Positions 52,641-61,690 of a stretch of 64,000 nt of DNA are shown piece by piece. Location of the stretch: the NCBI RefSeq assembly GCF_051132615.1, contig NZ_CP152375.1, forward strand, positions 2,356,001 through 2,420,000, read 5' to 3'. The stretch is from G051132615 sp051132615. Lineage in GTDB: Bacteria; Pseudomonadota; Gammaproteobacteria; Burkholderiales; Neisseriaceae. A program made the translations under genes and the position numbers. The first letter of the stretch is position 1; the number at the start of each line of letters is the position of its first letter. Below the pieces are notes generated by a model that was not told the DNA's origin, did not search any database, and was given only the letters and a program-made list of their open reading frames with translations.

Positions 52641-53621
52641 ATGCAAACAAGGAAATTAGGTAATGAAGGGCTTGAAGTTTCAGCTATTGGATTAGGTTGT
52701 ATGGGGATGACATTTGGTTATGGCCCACGAATGGAAAAAGCGGCTGCGATCAAATTAATCCGAGATGCTTTTGATCGAGGAGTAACGCTTTTTGATTCAG
52801 CAGAAGCATATGGTGAGCTTAATGAACAATTATTGGGTGAAGCACTATCACCGATACGAGATAAAGCTATTATTGCAACAAAATTTGGTTTTAAAAATGG
52901 GATTTCCTCTGAGGGTTTAGATAGCAGTCCTGAACGTATTCGTTTTGTTGCTGAACAATCTTTAGCACGCATGAAGGTTGATTGTATTGATTTATTTTAT
53001 CAGCATAGAGTTGACCCTAATATACCAATTGAAGACGTTGCTGGAACTGTTAAAGACCTTATTAAAGAGGGTAAGGTCAAATATTTTGGTTTGTCAGAAG
53101 CTGGGGTAGAAACAATACGGAGAGCTCATGCTATACAACCATTAACTGCTTTACAAAGCGAATATTCCATGTTTACTCGTGAACCAGAGACGGAAATTAT
53201 ACCAACACTTAAAGAGCTTGGTATTGGTTTTGTACCATTTAGTCCATTAGGGAAAGGTTGGTTAACAGGTAAAATTGACAATAGGACAACCTTTAACGAA
53301 GGAGATATTCGTAATGTATTACCTCGTTTTTCCGAAGATGCTCGCCAAGCAAATTATAAATTGGTTGAATTGATTAGCCAAATTGCGCAACATAAAAAAG
53401 TGACTCCTGCACAAATAGCACTAGCATGGCTATTGGCACAAGAGCCCTGGATTGTGCCGATTCCAGGGACAACAAAATTACACCGACTAGAAGAAAATAT
53501 TGGTGGAGCATCTGTTGAATTAACAAATAATGAGCTAGATACATTAACAGAGTTGTTAGCCCAAATGCCTGTTTCAGGAGAGCGCTATACGGCTCAAATG
53601 ATGAAAAGTATTAATCGCTGA
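52641..53621 (+). CDS. Aldo/keto reductase (YajO/Tas-like), copy 1
   Basis: 326 residues from the ATG with AAGG 8 nt upstream; a GTG nine bases earlier is less likely. NADPH-dependent AKR of the IolS/AKR11-13-like group. Catalytic Asp and Tyr lie in LFDSAEAYGELNEQLLGEAL (about 52-71), Lys in ATKFGF and His in FYQHRVDPN. The C-terminal IVPIPGTTKLHRLEEN binds the cofactor phosphate. The substrate is unknown; reduction of reactive aldehydes is typical. Paralogous to the gene at 54588-55577. Divergent LysR regulator upstream. Confidence 0.87.
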   Translation: MQTRKLGNEGLEVSAIGLGCMGMTFGYGPRMEKAAAIKLIRDAFDRGVTLFDSAEAYGELNEQLLGEALSPIRDKAIIATKFGFKNGISSEGLDSSPERIRFVAEQSLARMKVDCIDLFYQHRVDPNIPIEDVAGTVKDLIKEGKVKYFGLSEAGVETIRRAHAIQPLTALQSEYSMFTREPETEIIPTLKELGIGFVPFSPLGKGWLTGKIDNRTTFNEGDIRNVLPRFSEDARQANYKLVELISQIAQHKKVTPAQIALAWLLAQEPWIVPIPGTTKLHRLEENIGGASVELTNNELDTLTELLAQMPVSGERYTAQMMKSINR

Positions 53622-53713
53622 TAACTCTAATTTGGTGATAAGTATTTTCACATACTTACCCGTATTTTCCTCAAAAAAAGACAACTAAAAAACTTTATTC
53701 TAAGGGTGATTTT

Positions 53714-54028
53714 ATGTTAAATAATCAATTTGAATCTCGTCATCTTATTTGTACTGTACATGCAAAAACGATACATCGTGAAAAAATAAAAGAACTATTA
53801 ATAGAACTTATTCAACCAGCTAGAGAAGAAATAGGGTGTCTTTATTATGATATTAATCAAGATATCCAAAATCCAGATATTTTTTATATTATTGATGGTT
53901 GGGTTTCAGACGAAGCAATAGAAGCTCATAAAGCACATCCAAATGTTCATCGAGTTGTTGAACAATTACTCCCCTTACTTGCTTCAGCGTTAAGTATCTT
54001 AACCAGTAGTCGTATAAGTCATACATAA
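53714..54028 (+). CDS. ABM-domain monooxygenase (YgiN-like)
   Basis: 104 residues of the antibiotic biosynthesis monooxygenase fold (ferredoxin-like dimer). Features: VHAKTIHREKIKELLIELIQPAREEIGCLYYDINQD, then FYIIDGWVSDEAIEAHKAHPNVHRVV. Members such as YgiN act on quinols, others have no known substrate. It lies 92 nt downstream of the aldo/keto reductase in the same direction and probably shares its transcript. A terminator follows at once. Confidence 0.82.
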   Translation: MLNNQFESRHLICTVHAKTIHREKIKELLIELIQPAREEIGCLYYDINQDIQNPDIFYIIDGWVSDEAIEAHKAHPNVHRVVEQLLPLLASALSILTSSRISHT

Positions 54029-54033
54029 ATTTA

Positions 54034-54066
54034 AAAAAATCCCTTGTTAAATTTTTAAGGGATTTT
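54034..54066 (+). terminator. Terminator after ABM gene
   Basis: Perfect 11-bp stem AAAAATCCCTT / AAGGGATTTTT with an AT-rich loop, a few bases after the stop codon. Confidence 0.85.
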
Positions 54067-54233
54067 TGTTGGTTTGTGTGATTGTAATTTATTGAAAATA
54101 TGATATTTTTTTGAAATTGTTTTGAAATATAGCTCCAAAGTGGGTACTATTCTCTTTTCCCAACTTCTCAAAGATGATTTTTTAGGATGGATGATCACAA
54201 CCATATTTTTATACTTTAATTGGGATATTTGTC

Positions 54234-54280
54234 ATGACGGATGAGATCGTTAACATGAGTATAAAAGAACTTAAACCATT
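54234..54280 (+). pseudogene. ISNCY-like transposase relic 2
   Basis: ATGACGGATGAGATCGTTAA and the following ATGAGTATAAAAGAACTTAA match the start of relic 1 at 51103 at most positions. Only the first 16 or so codons remain. Same orientation as relic 1. The rest of the gap up to 54587 shows no gene I can support. Confidence 0.55.
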
Positions 54281-54587
54281 TAATATATAGAAGCAGAGCT
54301 ATTCGGTCAAAGGAAGTCGTAAAGTCAATATCTCTTTTTGTTCGATAAATTAGGTATGTGGTTGTTAACTGAAGACAATGCGTTGCTGGTTTAATCTGTA
54401 TAGTCAATGAGATGATAAATTAATAAATAAGAGTCTTTTCTGTGTTAGAGTAGACCGTTAATCTTTTAATATTATTACGATAAATGCTCAAGCAGCTAAT
54501 ATCTTGCTGTTCTCATGAATATCCATTCAGTCACAGAACATATCTACATAAATAAAAATTTATTCACATTAAGAAAGGCTGATGGTT

Positions 54588-55577
54588 ATGAAATACCGTA
54601 AATTAGGTCAAACTGAGGAAAAAATTTCATCAATAGGGCTCGGTTGTATGGGAATGTCTCATGCTTATGGGGATAGAGACGATGAACAAAGTATTCAAAC
54701 ATTACATCGTGCTCTTGATTTAGGAATCAATTTTTGGGATACGGCTGATTTTTATGGTGCTGGAGAAAATGAAAAGCTTATTTCGAAAGTACTGAAAAGC
54801 CATAGAGATAAAATCTTTATTGCTACTAAGTTCGGTTTTAAGTATGAAAAAATGAACAATCATTTTTCTACCAATTTTGATGGTTCTCCTAAATGGATGC
54901 GTCGGTCAATAGAACTAAGTTTGCAACGTTTGCAGATTGATTGTATTGATTTGTATTATTTGCATAGGGTTGACCCTAACGTACCTATAGAAGAGTCTGT
55001 AGGTGCTATGGCGGATTTAGTTAAAGAGGGTAAAGTACGTTATTTAGGTTTATCTGAAGCCTCTGAAGAGTCAATTAGAAGGGCCTATAAAGTTCACCCT
55101 ATTGCTGCGTTGCAAAGTGAATATTCATTATTAACCAGAAATATTGAACAGAATATCTTACCAACGGTCCGTGAATTGGGGATTACATTGGTGCCTTTTT
55201 CTCCTTTGGGGCGAGGGATGTTCACAGAAAACTTTGATGTTAGCACTTTTGTTGCTAATGATGCACGTCTTAATCTACCAAGGTTTCAAGGGAGTCATTT
55301 AATTAATAATCAAAAACTCATGCACTATTTAACAGAGTTTGCTCATAGTAAAGGCTTGACGACTGCACAATTGGCTTTAGCATGGCTATTAAATAAGGCT
55401 GATGATATTGTGCCTATTCCTGGTACAAAAAAAGTAAAGTATTTGGAACAAAATGCAAAAGCTGTTGAGGTAAATTTAACTGAAACTGAGATCAATACGA
55501 TAGAAGAAATTATTAAAGAATTCCCAAATACAGGGGAACGATACACGACAGAGGCGCTAAAACTGGTTAATCATTAA
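54588..55577 (+). CDS. Aldo/keto reductase, copy 2
   Basis: 329 residues from the ATG with AAGG 9 nt upstream; another ATG six bases earlier is too close to it. The same subfamily as the gene at 52641: shared KLG, SxIGLGCMGM, AYG, LHRVDPNVPIEE, PFSPLG and VPIPGTKK. Catalytic Asp/Tyr in FWDTADFYGAGENEKLI, Lys in ATKFGF, His in LHRVDPN. No regulator is adjacent. It probably arose by duplication or came in as a second related gene; the substrate is unknown. Confidence 0.87.
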   Translation: MKYRKLGQTEEKISSIGLGCMGMSHAYGDRDDEQSIQTLHRALDLGINFWDTADFYGAGENEKLISKVLKSHRDKIFIATKFGFKYEKMNNHFSTNFDGSPKWMRRSIELSLQRLQIDCIDLYYLHRVDPNVPIEESVGAMADLVKEGKVRYLGLSEASEESIRRAYKVHPIAALQSEYSLLTRNIEQNILPTVRELGITLVPFSPLGRGMFTENFDVSTFVANDARLNLPRFQGSHLINNQKLMHYLTEFAHSKGLTTAQLALAWLLNKADDIVPIPGTKKVKYLEQNAKAVEVNLTETEINTIEEIIKEFPNTGERYTTEALKLVNH

Positions 55578-55779
55578 GTTATTGGAATGTTAAAACATGC
55601 AATTAATGTATTCGCTGATTTTTCTTATATTTAATAATCTTCTTGTGGTACTGGTTAACTGTATCTAATTTTGGTTAGAGTACTGCAGGAGGAGAGATTA
55701 AATTATTTATATTTTCATCATTTTTTGTCTAATGAATTACCTTGCTCCTTTGTCACAATAATACAGGTGTGATCAGTAA

Positions 55780-56055
55780 TCATTTAAGATAAGAACGTAA
55801 AATAGCAATAACTTGTTCTGTATCGTTGTGTGAATTGGTTAAATCTGTTGGTTGTTCACTTAGATGTTCTCTGATTTCTCCTTCTAATAATTCCAACATT
55901 AAGCCATTTACCGCGCCTTTTATTGCTGCGACTTGCTGCAAAATCTTAATGCATTCAGCTTCGGCTAACAATGCATTTTCAACAGCTTTGGTTTGCCCTG
56001 CAATTTTCCTGACACGTGATAATAATTTTTTTTGATGACGAATGGTATGTGGCAT
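55780..56055 (-). CDS. dmeR: Metal-sensing repressor, DmeR/RcnR type (CsoR family)
   Basis: 91 residues, all-helical CsoR/RcnR-family DNA-binding repressor. Possible metal ligands are His3, Cys35 (AECIKILQQ) and His64 (EIREHL); position 60 is Glu. His3 with Cys35 and His64 fits the Ni/Co-sensing RcnR/DmeR pattern better than the Cu sensor CsoR or the formaldehyde sensor FrmR. It is divergent from a DmeF-like exporter, and a TACT-G6-T-AGTA operator lies between them. When metal binds, the repressor should release that site and switch on efflux. Confidence 0.85.
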   Translation of the reverse strand: MPHTIRHQKKLLSRVRKIAGQTKAVENALLAEAECIKILQQVAAIKGAVNGLMLELLEGEIREHLSEQPTDLTNSHNDTEQVIAILRSYLK

Positions 56056-56079
56056 AGCGTTCTTTCATAAATAGGTTTA

Positions 56080-56094
56080 TACTGGGGGGTAGTA
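56080..56094. promoter_or_regulatory. RcnR/DmeR-type operator
   Basis: TACTGGGGGGTAGTA: TACT and AGTA arms around a G6 tract, the known type 1 operator form of RcnR/FrmR proteins. It sits in the 57-nt gap between the divergent repressor and exporter genes, 19 nt before the exporter ATG, so it can control both. Confidence 0.85.
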
Positions 56095-56112
56095 TATTAA
56101 ATAGGTGTTAAT

Positions 56113-57060
56113 ATGCATACTTCACTTGTTTCAAAGCATTACCATACTCATTCTTTTCATGATCACAATCCTTTAGCTGAAAGGAAAACCACCGTTGCGC
56201 TGTGGTTAACTGTCTTCATGATGTTCATTGAGATTTTAGGTGGCTGGTATTTTAACTCAATGGCATTGTTGGCCGATGGCTGGCATATGAGTTCTCATGT
56301 ATTGGCATTGGGGTTGGCTATCCTTGCTTTTAAAATGTCTAGAAAATATGCTAACAGCCCTAAGTTTACCTTTGGTACATGGAAAATAGAAGTGTTAGGA
56401 AGCTTTAGTAGTGCACTATTATTGGTTGTTGTTGCTGTTTTTATGTTTTATGAGTCGGTTATTCGTTTATTTTCCCCTTTCAATATTCATTATGAGCAGG
56501 CAATTTGGATTGCCATTATGGGGTTATTGGTTAATTTAATTTGTGCTTATTTATTGCATGATGGGGAGCATCATCACCACAATCATCAGCATGAGCATAA
56601 AGGTCATCATCATTTGATTGATACACATGAACATCATCACAATTTAAATTTACGGGCAGCATATATTCATGTGATTGCCGATGCGGCAACATCTGTACTG
56701 GCAATTATTGCACTGGTTTGTGGTAAATTTTTTGGTGCTGAGTGGCTTGACCCAGTGATGGGTATTGTTGGTGCTGTCTTGGTCATTATTTGGGCCATTA
56801 ATTTACTTAAAGCTTCTGGAAGCGTGTTATTAGATGCAGAAATGGATCGCTCTATTGTGCAAGAGGTAAAGGGGGAATTAGGTAAAAATGATTTATTTTG
56901 TGTGACCGATTTTCATTTATGGCGAGTAGGGCAAGAACAGTATGCATGTATTGTTTGTGTTGAAATAGATCAAGTGGATGTGCAGCCTTCTTTTATTAAA
57001 GAACAGTTGCGTGGTTATCCTCAATTAAGTCATATTACGGTCGAAGTTAATGTAAAATAA
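56113..57060 (+). CDS. dmeF: CDF-family cobalt/nickel exporter, DmeF-like
   Basis: 315 residues, inner membrane, six helices. Cation diffusion facilitators exchange metal for protons. The helix II motif is LLADGWHMSSH, the DmeF-type form (Zn exporters have HxxxD); helix V carries HVIADAATS. A cytoplasmic loop between helices IV and V is very rich in histidine (about 153-177) and the N-terminus has HSFHDHNP, both likely metal-collecting. A C-terminal cytoplasmic domain ends at ITVEVNVK. The divergent RcnR-type repressor and operator support Co/Ni as substrate. Confidence 0.88.
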   Translation: MHTSLVSKHYHTHSFHDHNPLAERKTTVALWLTVFMMFIEILGGWYFNSMALLADGWHMSSHVLALGLAILAFKMSRKYANSPKFTFGTWKIEVLGSFSSALLLVVVAVFMFYESVIRLFSPFNIHYEQAIWIAIMGLLVNLICAYLLHDGEHHHHNHQHEHKGHHHLIDTHEHHHNLNLRAAYIHVIADAATSVLAIIALVCGKFFGAEWLDPVMGIVGAVLVIIWAINLLKASGSVLLDAEMDRSIVQEVKGELGKNDLFCVTDFHLWRVGQEQYACIVCVEIDQVDVQPSFIKEQLRGYPQLSHITVEVNVK

Positions 57061-57064
57061 TTTG

Positions 57065-57113
57065 AGTCTATTTGGCTAGAAAGCGACCGATATAACTTTT
57101 AGCCAAATAGACT
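57065..57113. terminator. Inverted repeat between dmeF and hslU
   Basis: 14-bp perfect arms (AGTCTATTTGGCTA / TAGCCAAATAGACT) separated by 21 bases, between convergent genes. It has no long T run, so terminator function is likely but not certain. Confidence 0.6.
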
Positions 57114-57122
57114 GTTCAGAAC

Positions 57123-58454
57123 TTACAACACGTAACGCGCCAAGTCTTCGCTTTGGGCAATTTCGCCTAGTTTATCATTAACATATGCTTTATCAATGAC
57201 CACATCACCTGATTTAGTTTGAAAAGAAATATCTTCCAATAATTTTTCCATTACGGTGTGTAATCGGCGTGCGCCTATATTTTCAGTTTTTTCGTTTACT
57301 TGCCAAGCTATATGAGCTAATTGCTCTACACCATCGTCTGTAAATTGAAGGTTGATTTCTTCTGTACCTAATAAAGCTTGATATTGACGAGTAAGACAGG
57401 CATCTGTTTGGGTAAGGATGGCTTGAAAATCAGACACACTTAAACTATCTAACTCCACTCGAATAGGTAAACGTCCTTGTAATTCAGGAATTAAATCAGA
57501 AGGGCGGTTTAAATGAAACGCACCAGAGGCAATAAACAAAATATGGTCGGTTTTAATCATACCGTATTTTGTTGTGACTGAAGTTCCTTCAACAAGGGGC
57601 AATAAATCTCGTTGTACCCCTTGACGGGAAACATCGGCACCTTGGCGGTTACCATCTGTTGCCACTTTGTCGATTTCATCAATAAATACAATACCATGCT
57701 GTTCAACTGCATATAAGGCTTGTTCTTTTATTTCATCTTCATTAACCAGTTTTGCCGCTTCTTCATCAATTAAAAGCTTCATGGCTGCGGCAACCTTCAT
57801 TTTGTGCGGCTTGGTTTTTTCTTTACCAATGCTTTGGAACATGCCTTGTAATTGTTGTGTAAACTCTTCCATTCCAGCAGGCCCCATAATAGACATATTG
57901 CCTATAGGGTTGACACTGAGTTCTATTTCAATTTCTTTATCGTCTAAAGAACCTTCTCTAAGCATTTTTCTAAATTTTTGGCGGGTATTTGAGTCTTCTG
58001 GTTTGTGTGTTTCATCGGTGAAACCAACTTGACGAGGAGGAGGAAGCAGTGCATCTAGAATACGTTCTTCTGCTGCATCTTGTGCTTTATTACGGTTTTT
58101 TTGAATTGCTTCTTCTCGAATATTTTTCATTGCAACTTCAGCTAAGTCACGGATAATGCTGTCAACATCACGCCCAACGTAACCTACTTCAGTAAATTTA
58201 GTTGCCTCAACTTTGATAAAAGGTGCATTGGCTAAACGTGCCAATCGACGAGCAATTTCTGTTTTACCCACACCTGTAGGGCCAATCATTAGGATATTTT
58301 TTGGGACAATTTCTGAACGTAAAGGCTCAGGTACTTGAGTTCGACGAAAACGGTTACGTAAAGCAACGGCTACAGCTTTTTTTGCACCATTTTGTCCAAT
58401 AATGTGTTTGTCTAATTCGTGTACAATTTCTTGGGGAGTCATTAAACTTGACAT
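57123..58454 (-). CDS. hslU: HslU, ATPase of the HslUV protease
   Basis: 443 residues, AAA+ unfoldase. HslU hexamers unfold substrates and feed them to HslV. Walker A is GPTGVGKTE (about 53-61), Walker B is GIVFIDEIDKVA, the pore loop GYVGRD is seen, and the intermediate domain fills about 110-240. The C-terminal LARYVL inserts into HslV and activates it. It lies 34 nt downstream of hslV in one operon. Confidence 0.96.
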   Translation of the reverse strand: MSSLMTPQEIVHELDKHIIGQNGAKKAVAVALRNRFRRTQVPEPLRSEIVPKNILMIGPTGVGKTEIARRLARLANAPFIKVEATKFTEVGYVGRDVDSIIRDLAEVAMKNIREEAIQKNRNKAQDAAEERILDALLPPPRQVGFTDETHKPEDSNTRQKFRKMLREGSLDDKEIEIELSVNPIGNMSIMGPAGMEEFTQQLQGMFQSIGKEKTKPHKMKVAAAMKLLIDEEAAKLVNEDEIKEQALYAVEQHGIVFIDEIDKVATDGNRQGADVSRQGVQRDLLPLVEGTSVTTKYGMIKTDHILFIASGAFHLNRPSDLIPELQGRLPIRVELDSLSVSDFQAILTQTDACLTRQYQALLGTEEINLQFTDDGVEQLAHIAWQVNEKTENIGARRLHTVMEKLLEDISFQTKSGDVVIDKAYVNDKLGEIAQSEDLARYVL

Positions 58455-58488
58455 AATACGATTTTCCTTAGTCAGAACTTAGAGTCTG

Positions 58489-59052
58489 TTATTTGGTTTC
58501 ACTGTTTTCTTCAGTAGTTGGTAATGTTTCAATAATATGGTTTTGGTTTGTGTAAATACAAATATCACCTGCAATTTCTAGTGATTTTTTGACAATTTCT
58601 TCACAAGGTAAATCGGTATTGTCGATTAAGGCTTTTGCTGCTGATTGAGCATAAGCGCCTCCAGAACCAATGGCCGCAATGCCATGTTCAGGTTCCAATA
58701 CATCACCATTACCTGTAATAATCAACGTATTTTCTTTATCCGCAACAATAAGCATGGCTTCCAATCTGCGTAAGGCTCGGTCTGTACGCCAGTCTTTTGC
58801 CAATTCAATTGCAGCAATGACTAAATGCCCTTGGTGTTTTTGTAACTGGCCTTCAAAACGTTCTATTAAAGTGAATGCGTCAGCCGTTCCACCCGCAAAG
58901 CCTGCCAACACTTTACCACCATGAAGTTTGCGTACTTTTCTGGCTGTTCCTTTAATGACGATATTACCTAATGTTACTTGCCCATCACCACCCAGTGCGA
59001 CCTCATTTCCTCTTCTTACAGAAATAATAGTTGTCCCATCAAATTGTTGCAT
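58489..59052 (-). CDS. hslV: HslV, peptidase of the HslUV protease
   Basis: 187 residues, proteasome-beta-like N-terminal nucleophile hydrolase. The active Thr is in GTTIISVRRGNEVALGGDGQV; removal of about six residues (MQQFDG) exposes it. GFAGGTADAFTLIERFE and GSGGAYAQSAAKAL are conserved. The C-terminus has about ten extra residues (TEENSETK end). First gene of hslVU. Confidence 0.96.
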   Translation of the reverse strand: MQQFDGTTIISVRRGNEVALGGDGQVTLGNIVIKGTARKVRKLHGGKVLAGFAGGTADAFTLIERFEGQLQKHQGHLVIAAIELAKDWRTDRALRRLEAMLIVADKENTLIITGNGDVLEPEHGIAAIGSGGAYAQSAAKALIDNTDLPCEEIVKKSLEIAGDICIYTNQNHIIETLPTTEENSETK

Positions 59053-59162
59053 ATCAAAAACCTTATACAGTTATTATGAGTTCATTTTGCTATATGGGGC
59101 TTTGTCTCTTAAAATTCAAGATGTATTTTGTTTGGATTATTTTGCTAAAAAATAAAAAAGCA

Positions 59163-59966
59163 TTAAGAGGTGGAAACCTGAGAATTTTTGTTCTTTTTGC
59201 GTTTTTTTAGCCAGAAGCGAACGCGTAGTTTTATATCATAATAAATGGGACGGCAGCCAAAGATAAACAATAAAAAGGATAGGGGGAGTGTAAATTGGTA
59301 ACCTAAATGTCTGAAGCCTAATGCCCCAATAATACCACCAATAAAAAAAGAGAATAAGATTCCTAAAAATAAGGTGAGCCTGCGACGATTAACCTCAGTT
59401 ATATGAATTTTATCAGAGTTAAATTTTTTGACAGGCATAAGTTTTGCCAATTCTATGCCAATGTCTGTTGCAATCCCTGTCATATGTGTACTGCGTAGTA
59501 AACCTCCAGAAAGCTTAGTGACTACTGTGTTGTGCATACCCATAATGAAGCACAACAACATTAAGGTTGGTGGGGTAAAAATATGTTTGTAACCAGATAA
59601 AGAAGCCCCTAATAGGCCAAAAATCAATAAATAAGTTGCCTCCACCCACATTGATAGACCATATCCACCTCTAAAGCGTCGGCGCCTTGCCCAAAGAATT
59701 AGCCATGTTGCGTGTATGGCACCAGCAATAAAGCAAAATAACATGGAAAAAGCAATTAAAACGAGTTTAATATCAGCTAAGATAAGACCATCAGCCATAC
59801 TGGAAATGACACCAGAAATATGGGAAGTGTAACGATTGACGGCAAAAAAACCGCCTGCGTTAATTGCACCAGCGATAAAGGCCATAATATAGCCTAAGTT
59901 TCGTAATACATTGTCTTCAAAGGTCACATTATCAAGTAATAAAGTGAGCCTGAGTAAGCGGTTCAT
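59163..59966 (-). CDS. DUF1275 (YoaK) family membrane protein
   Basis: 267 residues with six or more hydrophobic segments. The family motifs are clear: AGAINAGGFFAVNRYTSHISGVISSMADGL (about 34-63), GMHNTVVTKLSGGLLRSTHMTGIATDIGIEL (about 143-173) and the GxxxG-rich end. No function is established for the family; transport is likely. A Lys-rich tail ends the protein. Single gene. Confidence 0.88.
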   Translation of the reverse strand: MNRLLRLTLLLDNVTFEDNVLRNLGYIMAFIAGAINAGGFFAVNRYTSHISGVISSMADGLILADIKLVLIAFSMLFCFIAGAIHATWLILWARRRRFRGGYGLSMWVEATYLLIFGLLGASLSGYKHIFTPPTLMLLCFIMGMHNTVVTKLSGGLLRSTHMTGIATDIGIELAKLMPVKKFNSDKIHITEVNRRRLTLFLGILFSFFIGGIIGALGFRHLGYQFTLPLSFLLFIFGCRPIYYDIKLRVRFWLKKRKKNKNSQVSTS

Positions 59967-60383
59967 ATTGTTTAATTGGTAAATTTAGTCAGTCAGAAAA
60001 CAGCTTTTGCTTAAGTATAGTGTATTTTTTTAGGTAATACGATGAAAAAACATCAAATTTCTGCTTTTTGCCTTATTTTAAATAATATGTGGTTTATTGT
60101 TGAATATAATATTTATTTTGATTAAAAGTTGTGGTTTGATTAAGAGAAAGTGCTTATTTAGTTGTATGAATGGTGAAAAATAGCTGTTTTTTTAGAATGG
60201 TACTATTTAAAGTCATGATATCATCAGTTATTGTTTGAAAATAATATGGTTTCTATATTAGAAAAACATGCTTTAATTGTTTAGTCGGTTTGTCGGGTTT
60301 TTGAGTATGTTTTTAGATGATTAAATATTTTGAGCAACTTTATAGTGGTTTGTGGGGCAAGTTTATATATTAAGGGAAATACA
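59967..60383. other. Intergenic region between divergent genes
   Basis: About 415 AT-rich bases between the DUF1275 gene and rlmB. It must hold promoters in both directions. An in-frame extension of rlmB to about 60330 is not supported. I see no gene, RNA or strong repeat. Confidence 0.45.
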
Positions 60384-61139
60384 GTGGCTGGAAATAAACG
60401 TTTGATTTTTGGGTTTCATGCAGTAAATGCACGTTTGTGGCAAACACCAGAAAGTATCATTGAATTGTATGTTATTGAAGATAAATCGGATGAGAGAACA
60501 AGGCAAGTTATTGATAAAGCTCAGGCAGAAAATGTAAAAATTATTTTTGTGGATCAAGTAAGATTAAATACTTTAAGTAAGCAGGCACGCCATCAAGGTG
60601 TGGTCGGGTTCATTGATGCATCCAAAAATCATGTTCATTTAGAGGATGTTTTAGAGCATTTAAACGAACCACCATTATTATTGGTTTTAGATGGTGTGAC
60701 AGATCCTCATAATTTAGGTGCTTGTTTGCGTGTTGCTGATGCAATGGGGGTACATGCTGTTATTGTACCAAAAGATAAAAGTGCAGGCTTGAATGCAACT
60801 GTCAGTAAGGTTGCTTGTGGTGCCGCGGAAAGTATTCCTTTTGTTACTGTAACCAATTTAGCCAGAACATTACGGGAACTCAAAGAAGAGGGTATTTGGG
60901 TGGTTGGTACTGATATGCAAGCGGAACAAAACTTATACCAGTTTCAATCAGAAAATATGGGTATTGCTTGGGTAATGGGCTCAGAAGGGGAAGGAATGCG
61001 GCGGTTAACAAAAGAGTGTTGTGATGTGTTGGTTTCTATTCCCATGTTGGGTACGGTAGAAAGTTTAAATGTGTCGGTTAGTGCAGGAATGGTGCTAAGT
61101 GAAACACGCAGACAACGATCTTTCAGTAATAAAGAGTAA
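60384..61139 (+). CDS. rlmB: 23S rRNA (guanosine-2'-O-)-methyltransferase RlmB
   Basis: 251 residues from a GTG with AAGGGA 7 nt upstream; the product starts VAGNKRLIFGFHAVNARL, the usual RlmB start. SPOUT (TrmH-type) methyltransferase that modifies G2251 in the 23S rRNA peptidyl-transferase loop. N-terminal L30e-like substrate-binding domain (about 1-80). The SPOUT knot motifs are DGVTDPHNLGACLRVADAMG, MGSEGEGMRRLTKECCD and IPMLGTVESLNVSVSAGMVLSE. Single gene. Confidence 0.95.
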   Translation: MAGNKRLIFGFHAVNARLWQTPESIIELYVIEDKSDERTRQVIDKAQAENVKIIFVDQVRLNTLSKQARHQGVVGFIDASKNHVHLEDVLEHLNEPPLLLVLDGVTDPHNLGACLRVADAMGVHAVIVPKDKSAGLNATVSKVACGAAESIPFVTVTNLARTLRELKEEGIWVVGTDMQAEQNLYQFQSENMGIAWVMGSEGEGMRRLTKECCDVLVSIPMLGTVESLNVSVSAGMVLSETRRQRSFSNKE

Positions 61140-61227
61140 AACTAAATATATTCATTAATGATTTTAAAAAAATCAAATTTTTGTGTTAGAGTCGCTTAAT
61201 AGGGGTGATTGATTAGAAGGAGTGTGT

Positions 61228-61659
61228 ATGTATTGGCTGGCTTTAGGGTTTGTTTTGCTGATTTTTGAGTTTTTTACCAATACATTTTATTTATTGGTTA
61301 TTTGTGCCGCTTTTATGATTGCAGGGTTAAGTGAATGGTTGTTTCAAACACCATTTTATGTTAATACCATTATTGCTTCAGTTATGAGTATCATTGGTGT
61401 CTTAATTGTAAAAAAAGTCAATAAAACCCGTAAAGCAAGAGGGCAAGATAAGGCACTCGATGATTTAGATATTGGGCAATATGTCGAAGTGACTGCTGTA
61501 GAGCCTTCAGGGCAGGCGGTTGTTTATTACCGTGGTGCCCAATGGCAAGCTAGATTTGATGATGTTACTGCCTTAGTGCAAACGTCAGAAGAACATTTAC
61601 CCACACGCGCTAAAATTATTAGAAAAGATGCCAATATTTTAATAGTAGAAGCGGTTTAA
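61228..61659 (+). CDS. NfeD-family membrane protein
   Basis: 143 residues from the ATG with AAGGAG 5 nt upstream. Three hydrophobic helices in the first 75 residues, then an OB-fold domain (DIGQYVEVTAVEPSGQAVVYYRGAQWQARF). This is the short NfeD1b-type. It is 31 nt upstream of a stomatin/SPFH gene, its standard partner; together they may organise membrane microdomains. The exact role is not known. Confidence 0.87.
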   Translation: MYWLALGFVLLIFEFFTNTFYLLVICAAFMIAGLSEWLFQTPFYVNTIIASVMSIIGVLIVKKVNKTRKARGQDKALDDLDIGQYVEVTAVEPSGQAVVYYRGAQWQARFDDVTALVQTSEEHLPTRAKIIRKDANILIVEAV

Positions 61660-61690
61660 TGATTAATACATAAATATATCAGGAGGAAAT

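Noticed and set aside
54216..54407. A 63-residue minus-strand reading frame
   Set aside because: It overlaps the IS relic, has no ribosome site and matches nothing recognised.
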